Assembly: GCF_022180385.2 (NCBI RefSeq)
Contig: NZ_BQME02000002.1
Location: 1,488,001-1,552,000 of the forward strand
Length of the DNA: 64,000 nucleotides
Direction of reading: 5' to 3'
DNA from: Paenibacillus sp. L3-i20
GTDB taxonomy: Bacteria; Bacillota; Bacilli; Paenibacillales; Paenibacillaceae
Of the stretch, positions 37,945-48,358 are shown in pieces. Under the pieces are notes generated by a model. The model saw nothing but the letters and a program-made list of their open reading frames with translations, had not been told where the DNA came from and ran no database searches. Position numbers and translations under genes: made by a program. The stretch's first letter is position 1. Every line of letters starts with the position of its first letter.

Positions 37945-38934
37945 TTAGTCCACCTGCGGTTTTCTAGCCACAAATGCAATCCAATCCTCGTCACGGCGTT
38001 TCTCAATAATGTGGAAACCAGCATCAATTAATCCTTGCTCAACAACAAGTTCCTTGTTCTTGTACACACCTGATGCGATATAAGTACCGCCTGGCTTAAG
38101 AGCTTGATAAACATCATCTAGGAATAGAAGTATAATCTCTGCCAATATGTTAGCAACGACAAGATCAACAGGGACCGTAACACGAATAGCAGAACCTTCT
38201 GCTACAGTTGACTGTTCTTCTCTTAAAACGCCTAACAAGTCACTAAGTCGAACTTCTATTTCTTCAGATAAATTGTTCAGACGCACATTTTCAGTGGCAC
38301 TGGAAACAGCTATTGGATCTAGATCGAGAGCAAGCACACTTTTAGCGCCAAGTCGACATGCACCAATTGCCAATATGCCTGAACCTGTACCTACATCAAT
38401 CATTTCTTCTCCACCGCGCACGACAGACTCTAATGTCTGTAAACAAAGCGCAGTTGTAGGATGTGTACCTGTACCAAACGCCATGCCAGGATCAAGTTCG
38501 ATAATACGCTCGCCTTCGCTCGCCTCATATTCTTCCCATGTCGGTTTAATTGTAAGTGAGTCTGATACACGAAGCGGCTTAAAATATTGCTTCCAAGCAT
38601 TTGCCCAATCCTCGTCATCGACTTGCCTCATTTCATATACAACTTCACCTGTATCGATATCGTAATCTTTTAGTTCAACTACACGAGGTTTAAGTTTCTC
38701 TAACAATTGTGCTGTATCTACATCTTCAGGGAAATAGCCTTTAATAACTGCTTGTCCCTCAGGTATATCGTTAAGCGGCAGTTCATACCACTGTCCCAGT
38801 GAAGTATCACGAGGTTTATTTAGCGTGCCGGATTCCTCAATTGATACCCCGCCAGCACCTAGTTCATGCAAAAAATTCGAGATCATCTCAGTTGCTTCTT
38901 CTGTCGTGTTAATTGTAAGTTCGTTCCATTTCAT
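37945..38934 (-). CDS. prmA: ribosomal protein L11 methyltransferase PrmA
   Basis: A 329-residue SAM-dependent methyltransferase that trimethylates ribosomal protein L11. The SAM motif is IDVGTGSGILAIGACRLGA. Family blocks MAFGTGTHPTTALCLQTLE before it and DLVVANILAEII after it are present. The N-terminal substrate-binding domain begins MKWNELTINTTEEATE. Position downstream of dnaJ, with the YfhD-like gene between, follows the Bacillus dnaJ-prmA-rsmE-mtaB order. Confidence 0.95.
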   Translation of the reverse strand: MKWNELTINTTEEATEMISNFLHELGAGGVSIEESGTLNKPRDTSLGQWYELPLNDIPEGQAVIKGYFPEDVDTAQLLEKLKPRVVELKDYDIDTGEVVYEMRQVDDEDWANAWKQYFKPLRVSDSLTIKPTWEEYEASEGERIIELDPGMAFGTGTHPTTALCLQTLESVVRGGEEMIDVGTGSGILAIGACRLGAKSVLALDLDPIAVSSATENVRLNNLSEEIEVRLSDLLGVLREEQSTVAEGSAIRVTVPVDLVVANILAEIILLFLDDVYQALKPGGTYIASGVYKNKELVVEQGLIDAGFHIIEKRRDEDWIAFVARKPQVD

Positions 38935-39000
38935 ATGTATTGCCTCCTAAAGTCAAAAATGCCTATCCTCTATTGTACACTAGAGGGACTCCTCAGCACA

Positions 39001-39041
39001 AAAAATGGCCTAAAAACCGAAATCGGTTTCTACGCCATTTT
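39001..39041 (-). terminator. terminator after the YfhD-like gene
   Basis: Minus-strand AAATGGC and GCCATTT outer arms and AAACCGA/TCGGTTT inner arms form a two-part stem followed by T-rich sequence, about 29 bases past the small gene's stop codon. Confidence 0.75.
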
Positions 39042-39069
39042 ACTTTTTTCGATTCAACATTCCTTGGAA

Positions 39070-39228
39070 TTATTGCTCCTCAGCACGTTGATCAGCTTCG
39101 TTTGCGCGTTGGTGAGCTTTACGATCAGCCTCATCAGCTAGTTCTTCAGAAAATTCCACATCTTCATTTTTCCCAATTGGAAGTTCAGCGAAATTTTGTT
39201 TCTCCAAATCTTTGTTATCATTAGTCAT
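39070..39228 (-). CDS. YfhD-like small acidic protein
   Basis: A 52-residue acidic protein that I read from the minus strand. It begins MTNDNKDLEKQNFAELPIGK and ends with a charged, Ala/Asp/Glu-rich stretch (EELADEADRKAHQRANEADQ). The pattern NEDVEFSEELADEADRKA resembles the VEFSEELAD block of YfhD family proteins of Bacillales, whose function is unknown. The AAAGGAGGTTC ribosome-binding site at proper spacing and the downstream terminator support it as a real gene. It lies between dnaJ and prmA. Confidence 0.8.
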   Translation of the reverse strand: MTNDNKDLEKQNFAELPIGKNEDVEFSEELADEADRKAHQRANEADQRAEEQ

Positions 39229-39321
39229 GATTGAACCTCCTTTTCATTTTGATAATCAATGCTGCACAATAATAGAATGCACCATCATTAGAAAAAATAT
39301 ACAAAAAAAAGACGTTCCGCG

Positions 39322-40452
39322 CTATTCGCCGCGGAACGCCTTTTTCATACGTTCAAAAATAGATTCGTGATGCTCGCCTTGCTCATTTGTTGAATGACCG
39401 CTTAAGCTGCCAAATTGACGAAGCAACTCTTTTTGTTCATCCGTTAGATTCGTTGGTGTTACAATCGTCACTTTAACATGCTGATCGCCCGTTCCATGTC
39501 CTCTAAGCTTAGGTACGCCTTTACCCTTTAACCTAAAATAAGTGCCCGTCTGCGTGCCTGCAGGTACTTTCAACTTCACTTTCTCTGTCAGCGTAGGAAT
39601 TTCAACTTCATCCCCAAGTGCTGCTTGAACGAAAGTAAGCGGTACTTCACAATAAATATCGTCGCCTTCACGCTCGAAGAATTCATGCGACTTAACTCGA
39701 ATTACGATATATAAATCACCGGCAGGACCTCCGCGAAGACCGCCTTCACCTTCGCCAGACATACGAATTTGTGCGCCATCATCAACACCAGCAGGAATAT
39801 TGATTTTGATACGACGTTGCTTTTTCGTCTTACCTGCGCCATGACAAGTTCCACATTTTTCGCGAATAATTTGTCCAGTTCCACTACAATTTGTACATGC
39901 TCTACGGTTAACCATACGACCAAATGGCGTATTTTGAACAACCTCTTGTTGTCCAGCACCTTTACAAGTCGAACATGTCTCAGGTTTTGTACCAGGCTTT
40001 GCACCCGTGCCAAAACAAGTGTCGCATGACTCTGTTCTAGGAATTGTAATTTCTGTTTCTTTGCCGAATACAGCTTCCTTGAACTCAACAGTCATCGTAT
40101 ATTGAAGATCGTTGCCTCGTTGTGGTGCATTTGGATCACGTCTTCCGCCGCCACCGCCAAAGAACATATCAAAAATATCACCGAAACCGCCGCCAAAGTC
40201 GCCAGCTCCGCCGCCGCCCATACCTTGATTCGGATCAACATGTCCAAAACGGTCATATGTTGAACGTTTACCCTCATCACTGAGTACATCGTAGGCTTCT
40301 TTTACTTCTTTAAACTTTGTTTCTGCATCCGCTGCCTTGTTAACGTCTGGGTGATATTGCCTTGCAAGCTGTCGGTATGATTTTTTGATTTCATCATCTG
40401 AAGCACCTTTTCCAAGACCCAGCACTTCATAATAATCTCGTTTGTTAGCCAC
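39322..40452 (-). CDS. dnaJ: chaperone protein DnaJ
   Basis: A 376-residue Hsp40 co-chaperone that stimulates the DnaK ATPase. The N-terminal J domain has the HPD motif in [13 protein letters not shown] Gly/Phe-rich linker follows (residues about 73-110). Four CxxCxGxG zinc-binding repeats start at [12 protein letters not shown]. The C-terminal substrate-binding domains follow. The start is a GTG with a GGGGGTGAGATC ribosome-binding site. It is the last gene of the hrcA-grpE-dnaK-dnaJ operon, separated from dnaK by a strong hairpin. Confidence 0.97.
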   Translation of the reverse strand: MANKRDYYEVLGLGKGASDDEIKKSYRQLARQYHPDVNKAADAETKFKEVKEAYDVLSDEGKRSTYDRFGHVDPNQGMGGGGAGDFGGGFGDIFDMFFGGGGGRRDPNAPQRGNDLQYTMTVEFKEAVFGKETEITIPRTESCDTCFGTGAKPGTKPETCSTCKGAGQQEVVQNTPFGRMVNRRACTNCSGTGQIIREKCGTCHGAGKTKKQRRIKINIPAGVDDGAQIRMSGEGEGGLRGGPAGDLYIVIRVKSHEFFEREGDDIYCEVPLTFVQAALGDEVEIPTLTEKVKLKVPAGTQTGTYFRLKGKGVPKLRGHGTGDQHVKVTIVTPTNLTDEQKELLRQFGSLSGHSTNEQGEHHESIFERMKKAFRGE

Positions 40453-40501
40453 TTGATCTCACCCCCACGTTTAATAATAATGTTGCCATAACGCACGAAA
40501 G

Positions 40502-40536
40502 GAGGTCAAAGACAGGAAACGCCTGTCCTTGACCTC
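40502..40536 (-). repeat. strong intercistronic hairpin between dnaK and dnaJ
   Basis: On the minus-strand transcript, a 15-base arm GAGGTCAAGGACAGG pairs with CCTGTCTTTGACCTC (one G-U pair) around the 5-base loop CGTTT, about 14 bases past the dnaK stop. No long T-run follows. It could be a partial terminator or an mRNA-processing and stability element that sets DnaK/DnaJ ratios. Confidence 0.8.
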
Positions 40537-40550
40537 TCGCCCGTTTCCTC

Positions 40551-42392
40551 TTACTTCTTATCGTCCACAACTTCGTAGTCGGCGTCAACTACGTTGTCTT
40601 TACTTCTTGCATTGGCAGCATCGCCTTCAGCTCCGCCCTCCGCAGCGCCCGCTTCCTGCGAAGCTTGCTCATAAAGCTTAACAGACAATTGTTGTACAAT
40701 TTCTGTAAGTTCTTCAGTTGCAGCAGTGATTTGAGCAACGTCATCAGTTGCAACAGCAGCTGTAACTTTTTCTTTAGCAGCATTAGCTTTTTCGATTTCA
40801 GAAGGATCAACTTTATCTCCCAAATCTTTAATCGTTTTATCTACGGAATAGATAAGTTGATCTGCCGCATTTTTCGCTTCAACTAGCTCACGTTGTTTAC
40901 GATCTTCTTCTGCATTAAGCTCAGCGTCTTTCATCATTTGCTCGATTTCAGCATCGCTTAGGCCGCTGGAAGATGTAATCGTAATTTTTTGGCTTTTGCC
41001 TGTTCCTTTATCAAGAGCTGATACGTTAACGATACCGTTAGCATCAATATCAAAAGTAACTTCGATTTGTGGTACGCCACGCGGAGCTAGTGGAATATCA
41101 TTTAGCGTGAAACGTCCAAGCGTTTTGTTGCCTGCTGCCATAGAACGCTCACCTTGAAGAACGTGAATTTCAACGCCTGGCTGGTTATCAGCATAAGTTG
41201 AATACACTTGTGACTTGCTTGTAGGAATTGTTGTGTTACGGTCGATCATTTTCGTAAATACGCCGCCAGCTGTTTCAATTCCGAGTGACAAAGGCGTTAC
41301 GTCAAGTAGTACTACGCCCGTAACATCGCCTGTCAATACGCCCGCTTGAACTGCTGCACCTAGTGCTACAACTTCATCCGGGTTAACGCCTTTATGCGGA
41401 TCTTTGCCGATAAGCTTTTTAACAGCATCTTGAACGGCAGGAATACGAGTTGATCCACCTACAAGTACAACTTTATCAATATCATTAGGTGTCATACCCG
41501 CATCGCTTAGCGCTTGGCGAGTTGGTCCTAGTGTACGTTCAACCAAAGTAGCGGATAGCTCGTCGAACTTCGCACGAGTTAGATTCATCTCAAGATGCTG
41601 AGGAACTCCGTCTACCATTGTAATAAACGGCAAAGAAATTGTTGAAGTCATAACGCCAGACAATTCTTTTTTCGCTTTTTCTGCTGCATCCTTCAAACGT
41701 TGTACTGCACCTTTGTCCTTGGAAAGATCAATACCTTGATCCTTCTTGAACTCAGCTACAAGGTGATCAATTACAACTTGGTCAAAGTCATCTCCACCAA
41801 GTTTGTTGTCGCCGCTTGTTGCTTTTACTTCGAAGAAGCCATCACCAAGCTCAAGAATGGATACGTCGAAAGTACCGCCGCCAAGGTCATATACCAAAAT
41901 CGTTTGATCTTCTTTTTTCTCAAGACCGTATGCAAGTGCTGCTGCAGTTGGCTCGTTGACAATACGCAATACTTCTAATCCTGCAATTTTACCAGCATCT
42001 TTAGTAGCTTGACGCTGACTATCATTGAAATAAGCAGGAACTGTAATTACCGCTTGTGTTACTGTTTGTCCCAAGTATGCTTCTGCATCTGATTTAAGCT
42101 TTTGCAAAATAATCGCAGAAATCTCTTGAGGTGTATATTCTTTTTCGTCAATTTTTTCTTTGTGGCTTGTGCCAATATGACGTTTAATAGAGCTGATCGT
42201 ACGATCTGGGTTTGTAATAGCTTGACGCTTAGCTGTTTCACCTACTACACGTTCTCCATCCTTCTTGAAACCTACAACAGATGGTGTTGTGCGGTTACCT
42301 TCTGGGTTAGGGATAACAACTGCTTCTCCGCCTTCCATAACTGCAACGCAAGAGTTTGTTGTTCCTAAGTCAATACCAATAACTTTACTCAT
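40551..42392 (-). CDS. dnaK: chaperone protein DnaK (Hsp70)
   Basis: A 613-residue Hsp70. The N-terminal ATPase domain begins [20 protein letters not shown] and contains [12 protein letters not shown]. The hydrophobic linker [17 protein letters not shown] precedes the substrate-binding domain. The C-terminal lid is Glu/Ala-rich and ends [20 protein letters not shown]. Length matches the Gram-positive type, which lacks part of the E. coli lobe. The operon is expected to be controlled by HrcA through the CIRCE element upstream of hrcA. Confidence 0.98.
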   Translation of the reverse strand: MSKVIGIDLGTTNSCVAVMEGGEAVVIPNPEGNRTTPSVVGFKKDGERVVGETAKRQAITNPDRTISSIKRHIGTSHKEKIDEKEYTPQEISAIILQKLKSDAEAYLGQTVTQAVITVPAYFNDSQRQATKDAGKIAGLEVLRIVNEPTAAALAYGLEKKEDQTILVYDLGGGTFDVSILELGDGFFEVKATSGDNKLGGDDFDQVVIDHLVAEFKKDQGIDLSKDKGAVQRLKDAAEKAKKELSGVMTSTISLPFITMVDGVPQHLEMNLTRAKFDELSATLVERTLGPTRQALSDAGMTPNDIDKVVLVGGSTRIPAVQDAVKKLIGKDPHKGVNPDEVVALGAAVQAGVLTGDVTGVVLLDVTPLSLGIETAGGVFTKMIDRNTTIPTSKSQVYSTYADNQPGVEIHVLQGERSMAAGNKTLGRFTLNDIPLAPRGVPQIEVTFDIDANGIVNVSALDKGTGKSQKITITSSSGLSDAEIEQMMKDAELNAEEDRKQRELVEAKNAADQLIYSVDKTIKDLGDKVDPSEIEKANAAKEKVTAAVATDDVAQITAATEELTEIVQQLSVKLYEQASQEAGAAEGGAEGDAANARSKDNVVDADYEVVDDKK

Positions 42393-42496
42393 CGTTTGAG
42401 TCCTCCTTGTAAATTAAATTCTTATATAAGCGCCGACGAGTTCAAATAAACCACTAATCTTCACTCGACTCGCATCTAATGTCATCTCCAGATATA

Positions 42497-43048
42497 CTAA
42501 CTGCTAACTTTTACCATAGCAGGACGTAGTACCTTATCCTTCAGAATGTAGCCCTTCTGAACTTCTTCGACGACAATACCTTCTTCATGCTCTTCGGATT
42601 CAACTTGCATAATTGCTTGATGGAACTCAGGGTTAAATGGCTCACCAACAACTTCCATTGGCTTTAATCCTTCTTGCTCCAACGTTTGCGTTAATTGACG
42701 GAAGATCATGTCAACACCTTTTGCCAATGACTCAAAGTCATTGTTAGCAGAAGAAGCCACAATCGCACGTTCGAAATTATCAACAATCGGAAGCAATTGA
42801 CCAATCAATTTCATTGATGCATATTGTCCAAGCTCTTCCTTTTCCTTCACTGTACGGCGACGGAAATTATCGAAATCTGCTTGTGCTCTTAAGTAACGTT
42901 GCTGTTGCTCCTCCAATTGCTTCACAAGATCCTCGTAGCGTGTATCAACATTCTCCTCGGAAACCTCTTGCTCGCCTGCAGTTTGCTCTTCAACCATTTC
43001 TTCTACTACTGTATCCATTGCTTCATTATGTTGTTCCTTCGTACTCAC
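42497..43048 (-). CDS. grpE: nucleotide exchange factor GrpE
   Basis: A 183-residue exchange factor for DnaK. An acidic disordered head (residues 1-35) is followed by a long coiled coil (about 36-85). The C-terminal beta domain contains GYILKDKVLRPAMVKVS. The ATG at 43051 has only about two bases after the GGAGGTGAT ribosome-binding site, so the next codon, GTG at 43048 with normal spacing, is the more probable start. The gap of 104 bases to dnaK is the largest inside the operon; I see no clear second promoter in it. Confidence 0.95.
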   Translation of the reverse strand: MSTKEQHNEAMDTVVEEMVEEQTAGEQEVSEENVDTRYEDLVKQLEEQQQRYLRAQADFDNFRRRTVKEKEELGQYASMKLIGQLLPIVDNFERAIVASSANNDFESLAKGVDMIFRQLTQTLEQEGLKPMEVVGEPFNPEFHQAIMQVESEEHEEGIVVEEVQKGYILKDKVLRPAMVKVSS

Positions 43049-43069
43049 CATATCACCTCCTTCAAAAGT

Positions 43070-44095
43070 TTACTTATACCATCGACTGAGCAGCGTGCCC
43101 ATATCTTTGGACATTAAATCAAGCAAGCTAATTACTTTACCATACTCCATTCTAGTTGGACCAAGTATCCCAATCGTACCAAGTGCCTCACCATCAATGG
43201 AATACGTAGCTGTAATCAAGCTGCAATCGCTTATCGCCTTGTGGTCATTTTCTGTTCCAATACGGACTTGTATACCTGAAGGGAGTGCTGAGAACATTTT
43301 CATAATCGTTGGCGTTTCATCAAGTAGATCAAGAATCGTCTTCACCTTATCTACATCCTTGAATTCAGGCTGAGATAACATGTTAGTCGCACCACCAAGA
43401 AAGACCCTCTGTTCTTCGTCGCTTGAAAGGGCGCTGTCGAGTACACTGAGCAACTGCTCAAAATGATCGACATGTCGCTCAAGCTCCTGACCAACTTCGC
43501 TATAAAGCTTTGCCTTCAATCTTATGAGAGGTACACCAACTAACTTCGTATTCAGGATGTTAACCATCTTTTGCATATCGTCCAATTTCAAATCCGGTGG
43601 AATTGAAATTGTCCGATTCTCAACATGGCCCGTGTTCGTAACGATAATCGCAACTGCGGATGTTTCGTTAAGTGGGATAAGCCCAAAATGTTTAAGTGAA
43701 GTGTTATATAGCTCTGGTCCTAACAAAATCGACGTGTAATTCGTCATGTTCGAGAGAATCATTGCCGTATGCTGAATAACTTGTTCCATTTGACTCATCT
43801 TGTCTGTTACGAATGAACGAACAACTCCCACATCTTCGTCGTTTACTTGCTTCAATTGAATCAAGTTATCGACGTAATAGCGGTATCCTTTCGTGGATGG
43901 TACGCGTCCGGCTGAAGTATGTGGCTGTTCCAAAAATCCCAGCTCTTCAAGATCTGCCATCTCATTCCGTATCGTTGCTGGACTGAAGCCAACATCTCCG
44001 CGTTTTGAAATGCTGCGTGAACCTACTGGCTCTGCAAAGCGGATATAGTCATCTACAATAGCATTCAAAATCATCCGTTGTCGATCCGTCAGCAT
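43070..44095 (-). CDS. hrcA: heat-inducible transcription repressor HrcA
   Basis: A 341-residue repressor of class I heat-shock genes. The N-terminal winged helix includes LTDRQRMILNAIVDDYIRFA and the conserved GFSPATIRNEMADLEELGFL. A GAF-like dimerisation domain follows, and the tail ends MSKDMGTLLSRWYK. HrcA binds CIRCE elements and is kept active by the GroEL chaperonin. A perfect CIRCE lies between its promoter and its start, so the operon is autoregulated. Confidence 0.97.
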   Translation of the reverse strand: MLTDRQRMILNAIVDDYIRFAEPVGSRSISKRGDVGFSPATIRNEMADLEELGFLEQPHTSAGRVPSTKGYRYYVDNLIQLKQVNDEDVGVVRSFVTDKMSQMEQVIQHTAMILSNMTNYTSILLGPELYNTSLKHFGLIPLNETSAVAIIVTNTGHVENRTISIPPDLKLDDMQKMVNILNTKLVGVPLIRLKAKLYSEVGQELERHVDHFEQLLSVLDSALSSDEEQRVFLGGATNMLSQPEFKDVDKVKTILDLLDETPTIMKMFSALPSGIQVRIGTENDHKAISDCSLITATYSIDGEALGTIGILGPTRMEYGKVISLLDLMSKDMGTLLSRWYK

Positions 44096-44147
44096 CTCTA
44101 TCCCTCCACGATTTTCATTGGTTCTTTGTCATTCAACATCCATTTCG

Positions 44148-44174
44148 TTAGCACTCAACTCCAATGAGTGCTAA
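44148..44174. promoter_or_regulatory. CIRCE operator of the hrcA operon
   Basis: A perfect TTAGCACTC, nine-base spacer, GAGTGCTAA inverted repeat, the CIRCE element bound by HrcA. It overlaps the region just downstream of the -10, so HrcA binding would block transcription of hrcA-grpE-dnaK-dnaJ. Confidence 0.96.
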
Positions 44175-44185
44175 TCACTAATACA

Positions 44186-44215
44186 AAAATACCAAACCAG
44201 CTTCACAATTGTCAA
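44186..44215 (-). promoter_or_regulatory. sigma-A promoter of the hrcA operon
   Basis: -35 TTGACA (44210-44215) and -10 TATTTT (44186-44191), 18 bases apart, directly upstream of CIRCE. Confidence 0.75.
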
Positions 44216-44273
44216 GTCGGTTCGGTATATTTAGGTCATTATTTTCATAGAAATCACTCGAAAATCGCAATTA

Positions 44274-44744
44274 TTAGTCCAATACACGCAGTACAGCTAT
44301 TTCATCGCAAGCATGCTGTTTCGGGCAGTTGACACAATCTTTCCATACCTTCTCAGGAAAAATATCTTTGTCAACAATACTGAAGCCATTTCGTTCAAAA
44401 AAGGAAACAGCATACGTTAATGCCATTACCTTTGTTATTCCTTGCAGCTTAGCTTGCTCCAAAAGACCGTCAACTAATTTGTTGCCGATGCCTAGACCTT
44501 TATAACCTTCCGTTATGCCGAGGGATCTAATCTCAATTAAATTATCTCCCAGCTTCATCAAGGAGCCGCATCCAACCACTTCAGTGCCTATCTCAGCAAC
44601 TACAAATGTATCGATCATATAAACGAGAGCTTCGCGGGTTCGAGGCAGCATAATACCTTGCTCAGCGTAGCCTTTGATCAATTGAAATAGTGATTCAACA
44701 TCGTCTGATGTAGCTTTCCTACACATAACCTCTACCGCCTGCAT
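44274..44744 (-). CDS. GNAT family N-acetyltransferase
   Basis: A 156-residue GNAT acetyltransferase of the ArgA-type N-acetyltransferase-like group. The acetyl-CoA binding block LGITEGYKGLGIGNKLVDGL is intact, and VEVMCRKATSDDVESLFQLI begins the domain. A C-terminal CVNCPKQHACDE contains three cysteines that could bind metal. Substrate unknown. I use the ATG at 44744; the GTG at 44762 is in frame but lies on the ribosome-binding site GGAGGTG. It sits between hemW and hrcA. Confidence 0.85.
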   Translation of the reverse strand: MQAVEVMCRKATSDDVESLFQLIKGYAEQGIMLPRTREALVYMIDTFVVAEIGTEVVGCGSLMKLGDNLIEIRSLGITEGYKGLGIGNKLVDGLLEQAKLQGITKVMALTYAVSFFERNGFSIVDKDIFPEKVWKDCVNCPKQHACDEIAVLRVLD

Positions 44745-44826
44745 AATTGCCTGCACCTCCACGTGTTCTCGTTCCAGATGAATATGAATAAATATACATC
44801 AAAACGAATAAACACTCAAGAGGGAA

Positions 44827-45996
44827 TTATCTATTTATTCCAATAAAGGCACCAAACACTTCATTGCCTAGCAGTACTCCTTGATTTGTCAATCTATAGA
44901 CAGTATCATCTTCTATTTCCAAACGCTCTAAAAGACCATTTTGAAGTAATTTGTCAATAACAGAGCCAAAGAATACTTCAAGTTTATGTTCAGGAAATTG
45001 CTTCGCAAAATTAGAAGATTTAACTCCTTCTCGCAATCGCAATCCAACCATCATAAAGTCTTCCATCGCTTCTTGTTCAGAAACATCAAATGTTTCAAGA
45101 CGCGGAAGCTTTTCTGTACTCGCATCAATATAAGGTGTAATACCCTTTAAATTGACGTGACGAGTTCTATTCGAATAGCCATGAGCTCCAGCTCCAAGAC
45201 CATAATACGCTTCATTGCGCCAATACGTTGAGTTATGCCTACCCTCAAAGCCAGGTTTTGCAAAATTGCTTATTTCATAATGTGCATAACCGTTTTTCTC
45301 GAGCTTCTCCATTAATAGAAGAAACATATTAAACTCCTCTTCTTCTGGAGGCAATGGCAGTTCATTCCGCTCGTAGAGTTTATGGAACAACGTATTTTCT
45401 TCCACTTTTAAGCTATAGATCGAATAATGCGGAAGACCAAGCTCCATTGCACGATCAACACTATCAGACAAATGCGTTAACGTCTGCCCCGGTAAACCGA
45501 ACATCAAATCAATAGAAAGGTTATCAAATCCAACCTTCCGAGCATTTTCAATACTACGATATACGTCGTCTACATTATGAATACGTCCAATCTTTTCAAG
45601 CAAACCATTATCAAACGATTGTACTCCGAAGCTGATCCGATTTACACCGCCGTCTCGCATCGCTTGAAGCTTATCTATATCAGTCGTTCCGGGATTAGCC
45701 TCTATTGTAAATTCCGCATTTTCCACTATCGGGAAATGTTTGCGCACTGAATTAAGAAACCTCCCCATTTGCGGAGGTGTCAGTACAGTTGGCGTACCTC
45801 CACCAACAAATACAGTCTCAATTCGGCTTGGTGGCAAAGTTTCAATTGTTCGTATCATTTCCTGCTCCAGCGCATCCAAATATTGATCCACTGGCTGTCC
45901 CTTTAAAACGTAGGAAGTAAAATCACAATAGTGGCATTTATTCGTACAAAAAGGGATGTGTATATATAACGCCTTCGGCGCATCATTTTCAATCAT
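44827..45996 (-). CDS. hemW: radical-SAM heme chaperone HemW
   Basis: A 389-residue radical-SAM protein of the HemW group, which binds heme and hands it to target enzymes rather than acting as coproporphyrinogen oxidase. The cluster motif CTNKCHYCDF (CxxxCxxC) is near residue 17, preceded by LYIHIPF. VFVGGGTPTVL follows. The C-terminal winged domain is present. The gene follows lepA after a terminator, so it may depend on readthrough. Confidence 0.93.
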   Translation of the reverse strand: MIENDAPKALYIHIPFCTNKCHYCDFTSYVLKGQPVDQYLDALEQEMIRTIETLPPSRIETVFVGGGTPTVLTPPQMGRFLNSVRKHFPIVENAEFTIEANPGTTDIDKLQAMRDGGVNRISFGVQSFDNGLLEKIGRIHNVDDVYRSIENARKVGFDNLSIDLMFGLPGQTLTHLSDSVDRAMELGLPHYSIYSLKVEENTLFHKLYERNELPLPPEEEEFNMFLLLMEKLEKNGYAHYEISNFAKPGFEGRHNSTYWRNEAYYGLGAGAHGYSNRTRHVNLKGITPYIDASTEKLPRLETFDVSEQEAMEDFMMVGLRLREGVKSSNFAKQFPEHKLEVFFGSVIDKLLQNGLLERLEIEDDTVYRLTNQGVLLGNEVFGAFIGINR

Positions 45997-46016
45997 AGGA
46001 ATTCTCCTCCCACTAC

Positions 46017-46048
46017 AAAAAATGAAGGAGAGCTGAGCTCTCCCTCAT
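46017..46048 (-). terminator. rho-independent terminator after lepA
   Basis: Minus-strand ATGAGGGAGAGCT and AGCTCTCCTTCAT arms, one mismatch, followed by six T. It lies 13 bases past the lepA stop and before hemW. Confidence 0.88.
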
Positions 46049-46060
46049 CGAAAGTTCGGT

Positions 46061-47878
46061 TTAATCTTCGTCGATTTTCAGTACGGCCATAAAGGCTTCC
46101 TGAGGCACTTCCACGCTGCCGACTTGCTTCATACGCTTCTTGCCTTCCTTTTGCTTCTCAAGCAACTTACGTTTACGGCTAATATCGCCGCCATAACATT
46201 TAGCAAGTACGTTTTTGCGCATCGCTTTAACCGTTTCACGCGCAATAACTTTTGTTCCGATGGAAGCTTGAACTGGAACCTCGAACATTTGACGAGGAAT
46301 AAGTTCCTTCAGCTTCTCACAAATGATCCGACCGCGATGATACGCACGATCACGATGGACGATAACAGACAAAGCATCGACTTGTTCACTGTTTAGCATG
46401 ATGTCCATCTTCACAAGATTAGACCTGCGATAGCCTGAAATTTCGTAATCAAATGACGCATAACCCTTAGTGCTTGATTTAAGTTGATCAAAGAAATCGT
46501 AAACGATTTCTGACAATGGTAATTGGTAAGTGATCGTTACACGATTCGTATCCAAATACTCCATGTTAACGAACTCACCACGTTTATTTTGACAAAGCTC
46601 CATAATCGCACCTACGTAATCATTCGGGACGATGATTGCTGCTTTAACGTATGGCTCCTCAACATATTCGAGTTTAGCCGAATCTGGATAGTTCGATGGA
46701 TTATCGATATCGTACGTTTCACCGTTAGTGAGCGTTACTTTATAAATAACGCTTGGTGCTGTCGTAATGAGCGGAATGTTAAATTCTCTTTCAATACGCT
46801 CCTGAATAATTTCCATGTGCAGCAATCCAAGGAATCCACAGCGGAATCCAAAGCCTAGAGCAGTAGACGATTCCGGCTCGTAACGAAGAGATGCGTCATT
46901 TAGTTCCAGTTTCTCAAGTGCATCGCGCAAATCGTTATAATCCTGATTTTCTATTGGATACAATCCGCAATAAACCATAGGATTAATACGACGATAACCT
47001 GGAAGCGCCTCTGGTGCTGGACGTTTGGCATCCGTAACGGTATCACCGACACGAGTATCCTTCACGTTTTTGATACCAGCAACTACAAATCCTACGTCAC
47101 CTACTGACAATTCGTCAACGATCGTCATACGCGGTTTGAATGCGCCAACCTCAATAACTTCAAACTCAGCTTCAGTAGCCATGAAACGAATCTTCTTACC
47201 TGCACGAATATGACCGTCAATAACACGTACATATACGATTACACCTTTATAGGGATCGTAATGCGAGTCGAAAATTAGTGCTTTAAGCGGCTCATCTGGA
47301 TCACCATTTGGTGCTGGCACTTTAGCAACAACCTGCTCCAATATTTCTTTAATACCGATACCTGCTTTGGCAGATGCATGAACAGCCTCACTGGCATCAA
47401 GTCCAATTACATCTTCAATCTCCTGCTTCACACGATCAGGTTCAGCGCTAGGCAAATCGATTTTATTAATAACAGGTAAAATCTCAAGACTATTATCCAA
47501 AGCAAGATACACATTAGCAAGTGTCTGTGCTTCAATACCTTGTGCCGCATCAACTACGAGTAGCGCTCCTTCGCATGCTGCCATGCTTCGCGAAACCTCG
47601 TATGTAAAATCGACATGTCCCGGTGTATCAATTAAGTTAAGCAAATATTCTTCGCCATCATCTGCGCGGTACGTAAGTCGTACAGCTTGCAGCTTAATCG
47701 TAATACCGCGCTCACGTTCCAAATCCATTTGGTCTAGAACTTGCGCTTGCATTTCTCTCGAGCTTAGTGCACCAGTATACTCAAGTATCCGGTCCGCCAG
47801 CGTCGACTTGCCGTGATCAATATGAGCGATAATGGAAAAATTCCTTATTTTCTTTTGTCGGTCACGAACGTCTGTCAT
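46061..47878 (-). CDS. lepA: elongation factor 4 (LepA)
   Basis: A 605-residue translational GTPase that can back-translocate ribosomes and affects initiation. GTP motifs are [14 protein letters not shown] (G1), RERGIT (G2), DTPGHVDF (G3) and NKIDLPSA (G4). The unique C-terminal LepA domain is present and ends [19 protein letters not shown]. The start at the ATG at 47878 follows a GGGGGTT ribosome-binding site; a longer frame to 47893 adds five residues. The gene has its own terminator. Confidence 0.96.
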   Translation of the reverse strand: MTDVRDRQKKIRNFSIIAHIDHGKSTLADRILEYTGALSSREMQAQVLDQMDLERERGITIKLQAVRLTYRADDGEEYLLNLIDTPGHVDFTYEVSRSMAACEGALLVVDAAQGIEAQTLANVYLALDNSLEILPVINKIDLPSAEPDRVKQEIEDVIGLDASEAVHASAKAGIGIKEILEQVVAKVPAPNGDPDEPLKALIFDSHYDPYKGVIVYVRVIDGHIRAGKKIRFMATEAEFEVIEVGAFKPRMTIVDELSVGDVGFVVAGIKNVKDTRVGDTVTDAKRPAPEALPGYRRINPMVYCGLYPIENQDYNDLRDALEKLELNDASLRYEPESSTALGFGFRCGFLGLLHMEIIQERIEREFNIPLITTAPSVIYKVTLTNGETYDIDNPSNYPDSAKLEYVEEPYVKAAIIVPNDYVGAIMELCQNKRGEFVNMEYLDTNRVTITYQLPLSEIVYDFFDQLKSSTKGYASFDYEISGYRRSNLVKMDIMLNSEQVDALSVIVHRDRAYHRGRIICEKLKELIPRQMFEVPVQASIGTKVIARETVKAMRKNVLAKCYGGDISRKRKLLEKQKEGKKRMKQVGSVEVPQEAFMAVLKIDED

Positions 47879-47956
47879 GCCTAACCCCCACACATTCCAA
47901 TAATTCTAATCATTCTTCCTATTATATCAGTTTGTAGGAATGACAGCAATGAAGGT

Positions 47957-48352
47957 TTAATGGAACAATCCTTCAAACAGCGATCCGACGAATCGAATAC
48001 CGCTGCTGGAGGCTGATTGGAGCAATCCAGATGTTGAATCTGCAATTTTGTTAACTGCTGCATCATTTTCTTCATAAGGGATACCCGGCAGACGCGGATG
48101 GTCAGTTTCTAGGTTAGATTCGTCTTCATATGCGATCTGCCTAATCTGTTTTAACTCCTCTTCTAACTCTGCTATTCTTCTTTCTGTATCCGATTCATAA
48201 GTTGAATCTTCGGGCGCTATTTCGATCATCTCTTCACCCTCAATCGGTCCATATATACGTTCAATACCTGTATTTGACATTTCGAGACCAAACAAAACGA
48301 TAAAGGTTAAAGCACCTCCGAGAAGGAGCCACTTCCACGGATTACGCCTCAT
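47957..48352 (-). CDS. YqxA-like membrane protein between spoIIP and lepA
   Basis: A 131-residue single-pass protein with an N-terminal membrane segment (residues 7-24, WLLLGGALTFIVLFGLEM). An acidic coiled-coil-like stretch (residues 50-73) follows, then a polar tail ending with FEGLFH. The position between spoIIP and lepA is that of yqxA (DUF3679) in Bacillus, but sequence resemblance seen by eye is limited to the membrane helix and the NTGI block. Function unknown; it starts six bases after spoIIP and is probably co-transcribed. Confidence 0.8.
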   Translation of the reverse strand: MRRNPWKWLLLGGALTFIVLFGLEMSNTGIERIYGPIEGEEMIEIAPEDSTYESDTERRIAELEEELKQIRQIAYEDESNLETDHPRLPGIPYEENDAAVNKIADSTSGLLQSASSSGIRFVGSLFEGLFH

Positions 48353-48358
48353 TATGCA

